Shown here: piece by piece, positions 26,142 to 35,124 of the stretch
Layout: the number at the start of each line of letters is the position of its first letter
Numbering within the stretch: position 1 is the stretch's first letter
Assembly: GCA_023432405.1 (NCBI GenBank)
Contig: JAEYUQ010000021.1
Span: 25,922-89,921 of the forward strand
Direction: 5' to 3'
Source of the DNA: Actinomycetes bacterium
GTDB lineage: Bacteria; Actinomycetota; Actinomycetes; Mycobacteriales; Mycobacteriaceae
Length of the DNA: 64,000 nt
Translations under genes and position numbers: made by a program
The notes under the pieces: generated by a model
Database searches by the model: none
What the model was told of the DNA's origin: nothing
What the model saw: only the letters and a program-made list of their open reading frames with translations

Positions 26142-27242
26142 ATGGCCGGAATGCCGGAGCGCATCCGAGAACGCTTCCAACGCGGTCTTGATATCAGTGA
26201 GCTTCCCGATCATGCCCTGCTTGGAATCATCGGAATACCTGGTTCGGTGGCTCCAGGGCCGTGGTGGCTTATCATCCGGCGCCTGTTCTATGCTGTTGTG
26301 CTTTTGATTGTCGTAGCAGCAGTGGCCTATCTTGACCGGGATGGATATCAGAACGGGGGATTGGATCAGCCCCTGAGCCTGCTTGATGCCCTCTACTATT
26401 CGGCAGTTTCTCTGTCCACCACAGGGTATGGTGACATCGTTCCGGTCACCGAGCAAGCACGTCTGATGAATATCGTGATTATCACTCCCTTCCGTATTAC
26501 CTTCCTGGTGATTTTGGTGGGAACAACGCTCTCGGTGCTGACGGAAGAGTCACGCCGTTCTTTGCAGATTCAGCAATGGAGGAAGAAAGTGCGCAACCAC
26601 ACAATCGTTGTCGGATATGGAACGAAGGGGCGTTCTGCGGTTTCTGCTCTCCTTGCCGACGGCGTTCCTGCCTCCAACATCGTTGTTATTGACACCGATG
26701 AGATGGCCCTCGCCAGCGCAACAAGTCAGGGGCTCGTGACCATTCACGGATCAGCAACAAAATCAGACATCCTGAAGATAGCGAGTGTCAACCGCGCGAG
26801 AGCAGTGGTAGTTGCAGCCAGCACTGATGACACAGCTGTTCTGGTAACTCTGGCAGTTCGAGAATTAGCTCCAGGTGCGCTCATCGTGGTCAGTGTGCGG
26901 GAACATGAAAGTCAGCATCTTTTGGAGCAATCTGGGGCAGATTCAGTGGTCATTTCTTCAGAAACGGCTGGACGGATGCTGGGGTTAGCCACTGTAACTC
27001 CGTCAGTGGTGGAAATGATGGAAGATCTGCTGTCTCCCGACGAGGGCTTCTCTATTGCTGAGCGCGCTGTGTCTTCCGATGAAGTTGGTGCCAGTCCGCG
27101 GCACCTGGCAGATATTGTGCTCGGTCTAGTGCGTTCCGGTGAGTTGTACCGTGTGGATTCCCCCGAGGCAGAATCAGTGGAACCTGGTGACCGTCTCCTC
27201 TATATCCGCCGCGTCTATGGCGAGGACGCTAGGAAATCCTAG
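26142..27242 (+). CDS. Potassium channel with RCK (TrkA-N/TrkA-C) domain
   Basis: 366 residues. Two membrane helices flank a pore loop with the selectivity filter TTGYGD (about residue 90). A cytosolic RCK domain with a Rossmann nucleotide loop (VVGYGTKGRSAVSALL, about 155-170) and a TrkA-C-like end follow. It is likely a tetrameric K+ channel gated by nucleotide or ions. It corresponds to Rv3200c. It starts 85 nt after adnB and is followed by uvrD2 after 11 nt; the nudC-like gene found between them in M. tuberculosis is absent. Confidence 0.92.
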   Translation: MAGMPERIRERFQRGLDISELPDHALLGIIGIPGSVAPGPWWLIIRRLFYAVVLLIVVAAVAYLDRDGYQNGGLDQPLSLLDALYYSAVSLSTTGYGDIVPVTEQARLMNIVIITPFRITFLVILVGTTLSVLTEESRRSLQIQQWRKKVRNHTIVVGYGTKGRSAVSALLADGVPASNIVVIDTDEMALASATSQGLVTIHGSATKSDILKIASVNRARAVVVAASTDDTAVLVTLAVRELAPGALIVVSVREHESQHLLEQSGADSVVISSETAGRMLGLATVTPSVVEMMEDLLSPDEGFSIAERAVSSDEVGASPRHLADIVLGLVRSGELYRVDSPEAESVEPGDRLLYIRRVYGEDARKS

Positions 27243-27253
27243 GAGGCCCGCGC

Positions 27254-29332
27254 ATGATTGATCTCAGCGGTCTCGACGAGGATCAGCGCCGTGCCGCCAC
27301 TGCTCCTCGCGGGCCGGTCTGCATCGTAGCGGGCGCGGGAACAGGTAAAACTCGTACTATTACCTATCGCATAGCGCATCTTATTGATCAACAGCTGGTC
27401 AGCCCCCAACGGGTACTAGCGGTGACTTTTACTAATAAAGCAGCCCGTGAGATGCGTGAGCGCCTAAAGCAGATGGGTATTCCCCGCGTTCAAGCCTCCA
27501 CATTTCATTCAGCCGCAAGCCGTCAACTTCGCTATTTCTGGCCGTTGATAGCTGGGAGAGCCAAATACGAATTTCTCACCAACAGTTTTTCCCTGGTTGC
27601 TCGAGCCATGAGATCTACCGGAATAGAGACCAATACAGACACTATTCGGGACATTCTCGGTGAAATTGATTGGGCGAAATCTATGTTGATTACCGCGAGT
27701 CAATACCCAGAACGTGTACTTCAAGCACATCGAACTCCACCGATAGACCCCGAGAAAGTGGCTCAGATCTATCAACGTTATGAGGACGCTAAATTCTCTG
27801 GTTCAGAGATTCTCCTCGATTATTCCGACATCCTGCTCCAAATGGTGGGAGCCATTGAAAACTCCCGAGCCGTAGCTGAAGAGTTCCGATCCCAATACAA
27901 CAGCTTTATTGTGGATGAGTACCAGGATGTTACCCCCCTCCAGCAACGATTGTTGGAAGTCTGGCTGGGAGATCGTGATGATCTCACAGTTGTCGGTGAC
28001 GCCAATCAAACGATTTACTCTTTTACTGGCGCCACTCCGGACTACCTCCTGGACTTTTCACGCACCTATCCCAACGCGGTAGTCGTCAAGCTTCAACGGG
28101 ATTATCGCTCTACCCCGCAGATTGCCGACACCGCTAACCGTCTCATTTCTCAGGCAAGGGGAAGGGTTGCAGGCACCAAGGTTTTATTGGAAGGTATGCT
28201 TCCGGCCGGTCCGCAACCATGTTGTGAGGGCTACGCAGATGACACAGCAGAGGCTCAGGGAGTGGTACAGCACATTAAGAAGTGTGTTGCCGAAGGAACA
28301 AAACTTGAAGATATTGCCATTCTTTACCGCATCAATGCGCAATCAGAAGTTTTTGAACAGGCCTTAGCCGACGCCGGATTGTCCTATCACGTCAAAGGTG
28401 GAACAAAGTTCTTTGAACGCAAGGAGATTCAGACCGCCCTTAATGCCTTGGTGAAGGCGGCAGCGCATCCTCAGCGTTGGGAATCCCTGGCGCCTCATGA
28501 TCTCTTTGGGCAGGTTACAGCGGTTCTTGCTATGACAGGTCACGGCTCCAAAGCCCCAGAAGGGGCGCAGGCACGAGAACGCTGGCAGATGGTCAATTCT
28601 CTCCAGGAGCTCTGCCGTGACCTCGCCCAACATAATCCTCAGCTTGACCTTGCAGGTTTAGTCCGAAAACTCTACGAGCGCTCGCAGTCTCATACCCCTC
28701 GAAGCTTCAATGCAGTCACGCTGGCCAGTATGCATGAGGCTAAGGGGTTAGAGTGGGAGACTGTTTTTCTGGTGGGGCTCAGCGAGAATCTGCTCCCCAT
28801 TTCCCACGCTATCAAGGCAGGCCAGGAGGCTATTGAGGAGGAGCGTCGGCTTCTCTACGTAGGCATGACTCGTGCGCGCACACAGCTTTTCTTGTCCTGG
28901 GCTTCAGCGCGACGAGAGGGTGGCAAAGCTGTCCGGGAGCCCTCTCGATTCCTTAACGACGTCGCCGCGCACCGCTCTCCTGTCGCTTCCGGGGCCACGG
29001 GTGCTCGGATTTCCACATGGGGGCGTCCCACGCACTGCTCGGCGTGTGGGAAGAAGCTCACCTCACCTGCTGACAAGGTGTTAGGCCACCATCAGACCTG
29101 TGGACAATCAGTAGATGATGCAGTGTTTCATGCTTTGCGCTCCTGGCGTGCGGCTACTGCTCGTCAGATGAATGTTCCTGCCTACATCGTCTTTTCCGAT
29201 GCCACACTTCTGGCAATCGCAGAATCCATGCCTTCTTCTCTCGAGGAGCTACTCACTATCCCCGGGGTAGGGCCAGTGAAGATTGATCGCTTTGGTACAT
29301 CATTGGTGGGCATACTAGACCAGTTTCGGTAA
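27254..29332 (+). CDS. uvrD2: DNA helicase UvrD2 with HRDC domain
   Basis: 692 residues. It has an SF1 helicase core: Walker A AGAGTGKT (about 27-34), DEYQD, GDANQTIYSF, HEAKGLEW, and VGMTRAR. A tetracysteine zinc motif follows (CSACGKK...GHHQTC), then a C-terminal HRDC domain (about 620-690). This architecture defines mycobacterial UvrD2 (Rv3198c), a 3'-5' helicase essential in M. tuberculosis. The last 151 nt lie antisense to the end of the convergent ThiF-like gene. The mycoredoxin gene that often follows is not present. Confidence 0.93.
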   Translation: MIDLSGLDEDQRRAATAPRGPVCIVAGAGTGKTRTITYRIAHLIDQQLVSPQRVLAVTFTNKAAREMRERLKQMGIPRVQASTFHSAASRQLRYFWPLIAGRAKYEFLTNSFSLVARAMRSTGIETNTDTIRDILGEIDWAKSMLITASQYPERVLQAHRTPPIDPEKVAQIYQRYEDAKFSGSEILLDYSDILLQMVGAIENSRAVAEEFRSQYNSFIVDEYQDVTPLQQRLLEVWLGDRDDLTVVGDANQTIYSFTGATPDYLLDFSRTYPNAVVVKLQRDYRSTPQIADTANRLISQARGRVAGTKVLLEGMLPAGPQPCCEGYADDTAEAQGVVQHIKKCVAEGTKLEDIAILYRINAQSEVFEQALADAGLSYHVKGGTKFFERKEIQTALNALVKAAAHPQRWESLAPHDLFGQVTAVLAMTGHGSKAPEGAQARERWQMVNSLQELCRDLAQHNPQLDLAGLVRKLYERSQSHTPRSFNAVTLASMHEAKGLEWETVFLVGLSENLLPISHAIKAGQEAIEEERRLLYVGMTRARTQLFLSWASARREGGKAVREPSRFLNDVAAHRSPVASGATGARISTWGRPTHCSACGKKLTSPADKVLGHHQTCGQSVDDAVFHALRSWRAATARQMNVPAYIVFSDATLLAIAESMPSSLEELLTIPGVGPVKIDRFGTSLVGILDQFR

Positions 29333-30255
29333 TGCGGACTGTTCTTGATCGGCTCGGGAATCTGGTTGGAGTGTGAGAAACAGGCTGGACAGCGTGGATG
29401 CTTCCTCATGCGATAGTGCTCAATACTGAATTGAAGCGGATCAACGAGGAACACGGATCCCGGGATTAGCTCACAGTCCTGCGCCCCTGGAGGGGCAATG
29501 ACTCGTCCGAGGGCTTTTTGGGTGATAGCTGAACCCACAGCAGCTGCTGCGGTGGCAACAATCGGTTCCGGATGCGTGAGCGGTGGCAAGGAGTTCATCA
29601 CGCGCACCCAACTGGGATCACACTCTGTGCGGTGAAGATCTAAACACAGGGGGCAGGCACCTCGCCCGTTCAGGCGAAGTGGGCCGATGACCGCGCGGCC
29701 GTCGATAAGTTCAATAGGGATGATGGTGGGGCAATTCTGGACAAGACACGTCGCCTCAGAAATGGTGCTGAGCCTTCGATGAGCGAGAACTGTGATGTCT
29801 GGGGAGTTCTGGGTGAAGTAGGAAGTCAGGGTTTGACCCACGCGAGGGCTTCTGAGGAAAAGCTGTGCGGACGCGAAGAGCTCGCTGAGGGTATCCCGGA
29901 GAAGTCCGCGCCCAACGATGGTGACAAAAGCACTCTCTGGATAGGGGATTAATACTCGATAGTCCAGCAGATCAGAGAGAATACTCCAGGCTTGAGTGGA
30001 GCTCAGCCCACAGCTCCGGAGAGCGAGAAAGAGATCCTCATAGGGCAGCGGGGTGACAGTCTTCTGGAGAATCTCCGCTAAATCACGTGCTTGAGGCATC
30101 TCTAGGACTGCAGCCTGAGATGGGTCCACGCCGAACTGGATATGCTGGCAATCTCGCACAATCACCTGGGCGCTGGGCGATAAAGCCACGAGCCCCGTGT
30201 CGATGTTCTGCCGGTTTCTAGCGCCGGTGATGGAATCTTGAGAATTACCCTTCAT
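29182..30255 (-). CDS. ThiF/E1-like, cyclodehydratase-type protein (Rv3196-like)
   Basis: 357 residues with a strong GGAGGGG site before the ATG. The N-terminal half resembles the leader-binding/ocin-ThiF region. A Rossmann start FVTIVGRGLLRDTLSELF lies near 107, and zinc-type cysteines CPLC...C and CPAC come later, as in E1-like proteins of azole-peptide (TOMM) clusters. No precursor peptide or partner cyclodehydratase is nearby. It is a conserved single gene in Mycobacteriales, so a biosynthetic role is unproven. The last 50 or so residues are encoded antisense to the uvrD2 HRDC region and look unstructured. Confidence 0.7.
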   Translation of the reverse strand: MKGNSQDSITGARNRQNIDTGLVALSPSAQVIVRDCQHIQFGVDPSQAAVLEMPQARDLAEILQKTVTPLPYEDLFLALRSCGLSSTQAWSILSDLLDYRVLIPYPESAFVTIVGRGLLRDTLSELFASAQLFLRSPRVGQTLTSYFTQNSPDITVLAHRRLSTISEATCLVQNCPTIIPIELIDGRAVIGPLRLNGRGACPLCLDLHRTECDPSWVRVMNSLPPLTHPEPIVATAAAAVGSAITQKALGRVIAPPGAQDCELIPGSVFLVDPLQFSIEHYRMRKHPRCPACFSHSNQIPEPIKNSPHYRNWSSMPTNDVPKRSIFTGPTPGIVSSSSREEGMDSAIARSVASEKTM

Positions 30256-30287
30256 CTTTCCCCTCCAGCTGGTTAGACTGGAGCGCC

Positions 30288-30809
30288 ATGAAGTCGGATC
30301 CGTTCCATCCGTTTCAGCTGGAGATCATCCGGTCTGAAAAGCGTAGGAAAACCATGCAGGCAGGTTTTCGAGGGGAGTACACCATTGAGGTTCGGGTTCC
30401 GTCGGGTATGCCACCCGAGCATGAACAGAAAGAAATATACGAGCTGGTTAGCAAGCTTCTGCGGAAGCGGACCTCGGCGGAAGTCGGGGGAGATGCTGCG
30501 CTGATGGCTCGTGCTGAGAAACTCAATGAAATGTTCCTAGAGAACAGAGCACGTCCTTCAAGTATTCGGTGGGTGAGCAACCAACAACGCCGGTGGGGGT
30601 CTTGTAAGACGGCAACAGGAGAAATACGCATCTCTGACCGGCTCAAGCTGGTTCCGGAATATGTGCTGGATTCAGTGCTGATTCACGAACTGACACACAC
30701 CTTCATCCCAGCGCACAGCAAGCAGTTCTGGGAGTGGGCACAGCGAGCCCCACGCTTTGAGCGGGCCCAAGGTTATCTAGAGGCCTATCAGCGCTTCGGG
30801 GATTCCTAG
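30288..30809 (+). CDS. YgjP/M48-type metallopeptidase
   Basis: 173 residues. The zinc motif HELTHTFIPAHSKQFW (H-E-x2-H plus a third His six residues later) and the preceding WVSNQQRRWGSC define the YgjP/WLM-like (DUF45) peptidase family. No signal peptide is visible, so it is cytosolic. It is divergent from the ThiF-like gene (32 nt between starts), and its stop overlaps the convergent zinc-metalloprotease gene by 4 nt. The substrate is unknown. Confidence 0.88.
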   Translation: MKSDPFHPFQLEIIRSEKRRKTMQAGFRGEYTIEVRVPSGMPPEHEQKEIYELVSKLLRKRTSAEVGGDAALMARAEKLNEMFLENRARPSSIRWVSNQQRRWGSCKTATGEIRISDRLKLVPEYVLDSVLIHELTHTFIPAHSKQFWEWAQRAPRFERAQGYLEAYQRFGDS

Positions 30810-32287
30810 GCGACGCCGCCCTCATCGTTCTCAGTGCCGTCGGCGCCGTCCTCCTTGGCGGCGGTATCGTCTTGGGTGCCTGTGGCGCCGTCCTCCTTAT
30901 GGTCGGTGGCGCGGTTTTCTTTATCTTCGGTGGCGCCGATTTTGCCTTCGGCTTCCAGCTTTTGAATCTCAGCAATGGGATCAAAATCGTTCATGTCACT
31001 GGTATCTAATAAGCCATCAATGAACTCAGCTGGGGAATCGAGGTCCTCAGCAGTGGGGAGGAAATCGGGATGGTTCCAGACTGCATCGCGCCGCTCCTGG
31101 CCCACCGCATTATCCACCCGTTGCCAGAGGGTGATTGCGTCAGAGACTTTGGGTGCGGCAAACTCAATACCCACCACACTGGCGAAAGCTTGCTCGGCTG
31201 AAGCACCCGTTGCCCGGCGACGTCGCCATGCTTCGGTGAGAGCAGCGGTAGCGGGGATGCGTTCACCCAGAGCCTGTTCCACAACAAACTCCGTCCAACC
31301 CTCTACGAGCGCCAGAAGAGTCTCTAGGCGTGAGACTGCCCCGGCATTGCGAGAGGTAATCCGTGGTGAAAGGTCCGCACCTTGGAGTCGCGCCATGATT
31401 TCCTGAATGTGGGCGGGATCCACGGAATCCAGGTGCAACTCCCGTGTTGCTTCCTCAATGTTGGAGTTGTCGATGACTAATCCCGCAGCGTATTCCTCTA
31501 CAGAGGAGACAAGCCTCTCTACCAGCCAGGGAACATGAGCAAAAAGACGCTGGTGGGCTGCCTCGCGGGCAGCCAAGTAGATGAGGACATCGCGGGATTC
31601 CACGTCCAGTTCCTGCGCAATGGAGGTCACGTTGTGTGGAAGCAAAGCAATGGTGTGTGCTGGTGCAACGGGAAGTCCAAAGTCACAGCCGGTGAGAGCC
31701 TGTTTAGCAAGATCACCTAGAGCGTTGCCAAATTGCATTCCAAAGTTCATGGTGGCCATCTGCCCAAAAGCAGAGAGCATAGGGGCCATCATCTGTTGGG
31801 CTTCTTCTGGAAGGGCGTCAATCTGCGCCTGTTTCATGTTCTCAGCCACTGGGTTGACGAGGCGTTTCCAGGCAGGCATTGTCTGAGCTAAATAGTCTTC
31901 GGTGCTCCATGCCTCTACTGTGCCGTTGGAGGCGGGGAGAGTGGTGGCGTCCTCTAACCAGAGCTCAACAAGGCGGACTGCCTCAGCGACGGCGTTCTTC
32001 TCTCCGCTTGTAACTGGGCTTACTCGCCCTAACTCCTGACGTGCAATTCGTTCTGCAAGCTGATAATTGACAGGCTCTTGCTCAGAATTCTCAGGAGTGG
32101 CCATTCCCGTGAGCATACGTCCAAACTGGTTAAGGATATCGCCTAAATTACCCCCCGAGATTGCCCCACCTGGAAACCCAAAACTAAAGGCTCCAAAGGA
32201 CATATTGTCCTCGTTGTTCTTGTTGTCATCGTCGTCGTTATCGTCGTTGTTATTTCCGAAGCTAAATCCAAATCCGCGAGAATTCAT
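30806..32287 (-). CDS. Zinc-dependent metalloprotease-like protein (Rv3195 family)
   Basis: 493 residues. The core has the family motif AAREAAHQRLFAHVPWL (about 238-254), an E-x2-H arrangement with neighbouring conserved residues. The N-terminus is unusual: after MNSRGFGFSFG comes an Asn/Asp run (NNNDDNDDDDNKNN), then a Gly/Phe-rich segment. The C-terminus ends in imperfect repeats of the type KEDGATG / KEDGADG. Both ends look disordered and lineage-specific. Family members are described as putative hydrolases; activity is not established. It is convergent with the YgjP gene. Confidence 0.82.
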   Translation of the reverse strand: MNSRGFGFSFGNNNDDNDDDDNKNNEDNMSFGAFSFGFPGGAISGGNLGDILNQFGRMLTGMATPENSEQEPVNYQLAERIARQELGRVSPVTSGEKNAVAEAVRLVELWLEDATTLPASNGTVEAWSTEDYLAQTMPAWKRLVNPVAENMKQAQIDALPEEAQQMMAPMLSAFGQMATMNFGMQFGNALGDLAKQALTGCDFGLPVAPAHTIALLPHNVTSIAQELDVESRDVLIYLAAREAAHQRLFAHVPWLVERLVSSVEEYAAGLVIDNSNIEEATRELHLDSVDPAHIQEIMARLQGADLSPRITSRNAGAVSRLETLLALVEGWTEFVVEQALGERIPATAALTEAWRRRRATGASAEQAFASVVGIEFAAPKVSDAITLWQRVDNAVGQERRDAVWNHPDFLPTAEDLDSPAEFIDGLLDTSDMNDFDPIAEIQKLEAEGKIGATEDKENRATDHKEDGATGTQDDTAAKEDGADGTENDEGGVA

Positions 32288-32556
32288 GCCTCTAATCTAC
32301 CGGCACCTGCTGGAGTTATGTGCTCGCCCTGAGCGAACAGAGCGCTTTCTTCCGAGGGGCAGTTCTCTTCATATGTGCTGCTCGCTGTGAAACTGCCCAC
32401 GAGTGCAGGTACCTACGTGGGAGTAGTACTGCCCACACCGTTAGTTCACCCACGAATGTTTCTACGCATCTGCGCGTGGTGGTTCTGCTGGTCCCGAGAG
32501 TGCCACCTCGGCACCTAAGCAATCATGAGTTTGCGGTTCCTTGTACGCTTTTGAGG

Positions 32557-33615
32557 GTGTCACGTCATACCCGAACTCTGGCTCTGGGAGCCATTCCGGT
32601 TATTGTTCTAGCGCTTCTGCTGACAATTCCGAAAATCCCAGGAACTGATATTTCTTTGGCAGTTCCCTATGCTGCTGAAGGCCCAGGACCCACCTTCAAT
32701 ACCCTTGGCGACGTCGATGGCACCCCGGTAGTGGATATTAAAGGCGCTCCGCTGGATTCCACCACCGGCAATTTGAATATGACAACGGTAGCTGTCACCA
32801 CCGGCATGACCTTGCCACAACTTATTGGACTATGGGCCTTCTCGGATGCCAGCATTGTGCCCTTGGATCAGGTGATTCCTCAACATCTCACCCAGGAAGA
32901 AGTGGATACCCGCAACAAAGAGGAGTTCACTAACTCTGAGGCTCTGGCCACAATGGCAGCCTTGAGGTATCTCGATCTTCCCTTGGGAGTGACAGTGGCG
33001 GAGGTGATGCCTGATTCTCCTGCGGAGGATGAGCTGCGCAAGGGAGATACCATTCGTGCTGTAAACGGAACTGAGGTGACTGAGCCTCAAGAGGTACAAA
33101 AAATAGTTCAGGAGGCAAAGCCGAGAAGTACCATCACGCTGACTGTGGTGCGGGATAAGCGCTCAGTAAAGGTGCCGATCCAGGTTGAGGCCAATCCCCA
33201 GAATAAAAAGTCCTCGTATATAGGTGTGTATCTGACAAGTTCCTCTGCAACAGGAATTGATGTCCACTTCAACTTGAACGAGGTGGGAGGCCCCAGTGCA
33301 GGGCTCATTTTTGCGCTGGCTGTTATTGATAAGCTCAGTCCCGGTCAGCTCAATGGTGGAAAATTCGTAGCTGGAAGCGGAACCATCGACGAGTCAGGAA
33401 AAGTAGGCCCTATTGGGGGAATTGAACATAAAGTGGCTGCAGCGCACAGTGCAGGAGCCCAACTATTTCTCTCTCCGGCGCAAAACTGTTCCGAAGCGGT
33501 AGGGAAGGAACACGGCGACATGAAAATCGTCTCAGTTAGTACCTTGCACGATGCTATCGCTCAGATGGAGGCGTTTTCTAAGGGGAAGCCGCTTAAGACT
33601 TGTCAGCAGAATTAG
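32557..33615 (+). CDS. Membrane-anchored PDZ-Lon protease (Rv3194c-like)
   Basis: 352 residues from the GTG at 32557. The frame is open further upstream, but the protein family begins near the membrane helix (LALGAIPVIVLALLLTIP) and no better ribosome site is seen; a TACGCT -10-like box 7 nt upstream suggests leaderless translation. A PDZ domain (about 140-215, GVTVAEVMPDSPAEDEL) is followed by a Lon-type S16 protease domain with catalytic Ser in GGPSAGL and Lys in GIEHKVAAA. It is anchored with the protease domain outside. Such proteins trim envelope proteins in Gram-positives. The last 23 nt overlap the convergent lipoprotein gene. Confidence 0.88.
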   Translation: MSRHTRTLALGAIPVIVLALLLTIPKIPGTDISLAVPYAAEGPGPTFNTLGDVDGTPVVDIKGAPLDSTTGNLNMTTVAVTTGMTLPQLIGLWAFSDASIVPLDQVIPQHLTQEEVDTRNKEEFTNSEALATMAALRYLDLPLGVTVAEVMPDSPAEDELRKGDTIRAVNGTEVTEPQEVQKIVQEAKPRSTITLTVVRDKRSVKVPIQVEANPQNKKSSYIGVYLTSSSATGIDVHFNLNEVGGPSAGLIFALAVIDKLSPGQLNGGKFVAGSGTIDESGKVGPIGGIEHKVAAAHSAGAQLFLSPAQNCSEAVGKEHGDMKIVSVSTLHDAIAQMEAFSKGKPLKTCQQN

Positions 33616-34324
33616 GTTTAGTGGTCTCGGTACTTTCAGCTGAGACAGTGGAGCGAGTGCCTGCATGGGCCTCTTCGTCATCTGTCTCAGCGTTTTCTCT
33701 ATCTCCAACTGTATCTTCGGGTTCTACCAGCCCAAGATCCTTGATTTTCTGCTCCGGATCATCCTGATCGGCACTGACCATCTGCTGCATAATCTGGCTA
33801 GTCTCATTGTCCACCACGGTGATAACGGCTGTACTTCCTAGCGTGGACCATCCCACCACGCGGTCACCATCGTCTTTCACAACTCTGGAGGAGCGCAATT
33901 CGGTGAGAAGTTGTGTGGTGGATGCCGCTTTTGAGGCGTTCTCAAAGAACTGGAACTGTCCGACTTCGGCCCCCGTGCATTGATAGGAATTCTTCAGGCC
34001 GCTGGGGCTGCAGGTGTCAAACTGCTCAAAAAGGCTGGGAGGAGCAAGGGTGGAAAAGCGTTCAGCCACTTCTGCGACCCCATTGTCGGATTCTTCATCT
34101 GACTCGTCGGTGGGAGCTTCCTGAGAGGTTTCAGATTGTGATGTCTGTGTGGACTCTGGAGCCGATGTGTCTGAGTTTTCGGTGGCAGAGGACCTAGGAG
34201 TCGCCTCCTTGGAAGACAACTCCGTAGATTGAGCGGCGTCGTCAGGGGAAGAAGAACATCCGGTAAGTAGTCCGAGTCCTGTAACGCCAGACATGATGAG
34301 TATGAGAAGTGCTCTGCAGGTCAC
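33593..34324 (-). CDS. Putative lipoprotein of unknown function
   Basis: 243 residues. The signal peptide ends in lipobox LLTGC (Cys about 23). A Ser/Thr/Glu-rich, probably disordered region to about residue 85 is followed by a small folded part (RFSTLAPPSLFEQFDTC...YQCTGAEVGQFQFFE), with two cysteines likely forming a disulfide, and another acidic tail. No family is recognised. It lies downstream of the PPA1309-like gene on the same strand (88-nt gap). Confidence 0.7.
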   Translation of the reverse strand: MTCRALLILIMSGVTGLGLLTGCSSSPDDAAQSTELSSKEATPRSSATENSDTSAPESTQTSQSETSQEAPTDESDEESDNGVAEVAERFSTLAPPSLFEQFDTCSPSGLKNSYQCTGAEVGQFQFFENASKAASTTQLLTELRSSRVVKDDGDRVVGWSTLGSTAVITVVDNETSQIMQQMVSADQDDPEQKIKDLGLVEPEDTVGDRENAETDDEEAHAGTRSTVSAESTETTKPNSADKS

Positions 34325-34412
34325 GATTCTTCATTCTAATCGGAGGAAGCCTCACTGAGTCCTCAGAATCAGGAGTCAGTGTTGCAGCGCTTATTCTTGC
34401 GGCACTTGACAT

Positions 34413-34922
34413 CTACTCGGATTCAAGGCTGTATCGCAGCGCCGAAATAACTCCGGGTGCCACCGAAGGACCACCTCGTAAATCAATATTGTCCTGGGCA
34501 AAGATTCCCTGTTCTTCTAGTTCTTCCTCGGTAGGACGGTTTTGAAGCAGAGTTACAGCTGGACCATTCTTCAATACTCCACTGAATAGACGGGCAGGGC
34601 GAGCATCATCGGAGGTGGAAGAAATATCTCGGAATCGGATTTCCTGAGCCAATATCACCCCCGCAATATCCTCTGGCCAAATTGCTCTGCTGACGTATTC
34701 CACAAGCTCAGGGCTACCTGCAAGGAGGTTTTGGGGTAACTCTTGAACCACGAGAGTCAAAGGACTGGAATCCTCCTCTTCGCCCAATACTGAGCTGATA
34801 AGGTCTGTGGGAACCAGCCCGAAAAGCGTTGGTGGTTGATCCCACCCTTCGGCATGAACAAACTCCACTGCCTCAAGCATTGCTTTGTTCAGGGACTGTT
34901 CATCGGGTTCATACTCAGTCAT
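34413..34922 (-). CDS. PPA1309-family protein
   Basis: 169 residues from the ATG at 34920-34922, which has AGAAGGTGG upstream; a longer in-frame start exists but lacks similarity. It shows the actinobacterial PPA1309 pattern: AMLEAVEFVHAEGWDQPPTLFGLVPT near the start, and EDIAGVILAQEIRFRD in the middle. It is probably cytosolic and of unknown function. It is almost always next to the UPF0182 gene, divergently here, as in related genomes. Confidence 0.82.
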   Translation of the reverse strand: MTEYEPDEQSLNKAMLEAVEFVHAEGWDQPPTLFGLVPTDLISSVLGEEEDSSPLTLVVQELPQNLLAGSPELVEYVSRAIWPEDIAGVILAQEIRFRDISSTSDDARPARLFSGVLKNGPAVTLLQNRPTEEELEEQGIFAQDNIDLRGGPSVAPGVISALRYSLESE

Positions 34923-35124
34923 GACGCCACCTTCTTTATGGTCAGCTCTCACAGCTTGTCGGGCTTCAAGGGGAGGTCTTTTCCAGTCTCCTTGTCTCAG
35001 CATGAGCATCATAAGGGGTCCTGACAAGCGGGGCCGGAAAAGACGTCCTCTTATGGTCATTCAGAGGGAAAATACGTAGAGTGGGGAGCGTTATGCTTTA
35101 GCAATCATCATAAGGAGTTCCACC

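Noticed and set aside
29182..30255. Azole-peptide (TOMM) biosynthetic cluster
   Set aside because: The ThiF-like protein resembles such enzymes, but no precursor peptide, YcaO protein or dehydrogenase is nearby, and the gene is a conserved singleton in this order.
32320..32556. 79-residue N-terminal extension of the PDZ-Lon protease
   Set aside because: Precedes the membrane anchor with Cys/Arg/His-rich sequence not seen in the family; the GTG at 32557 gives the usual length.
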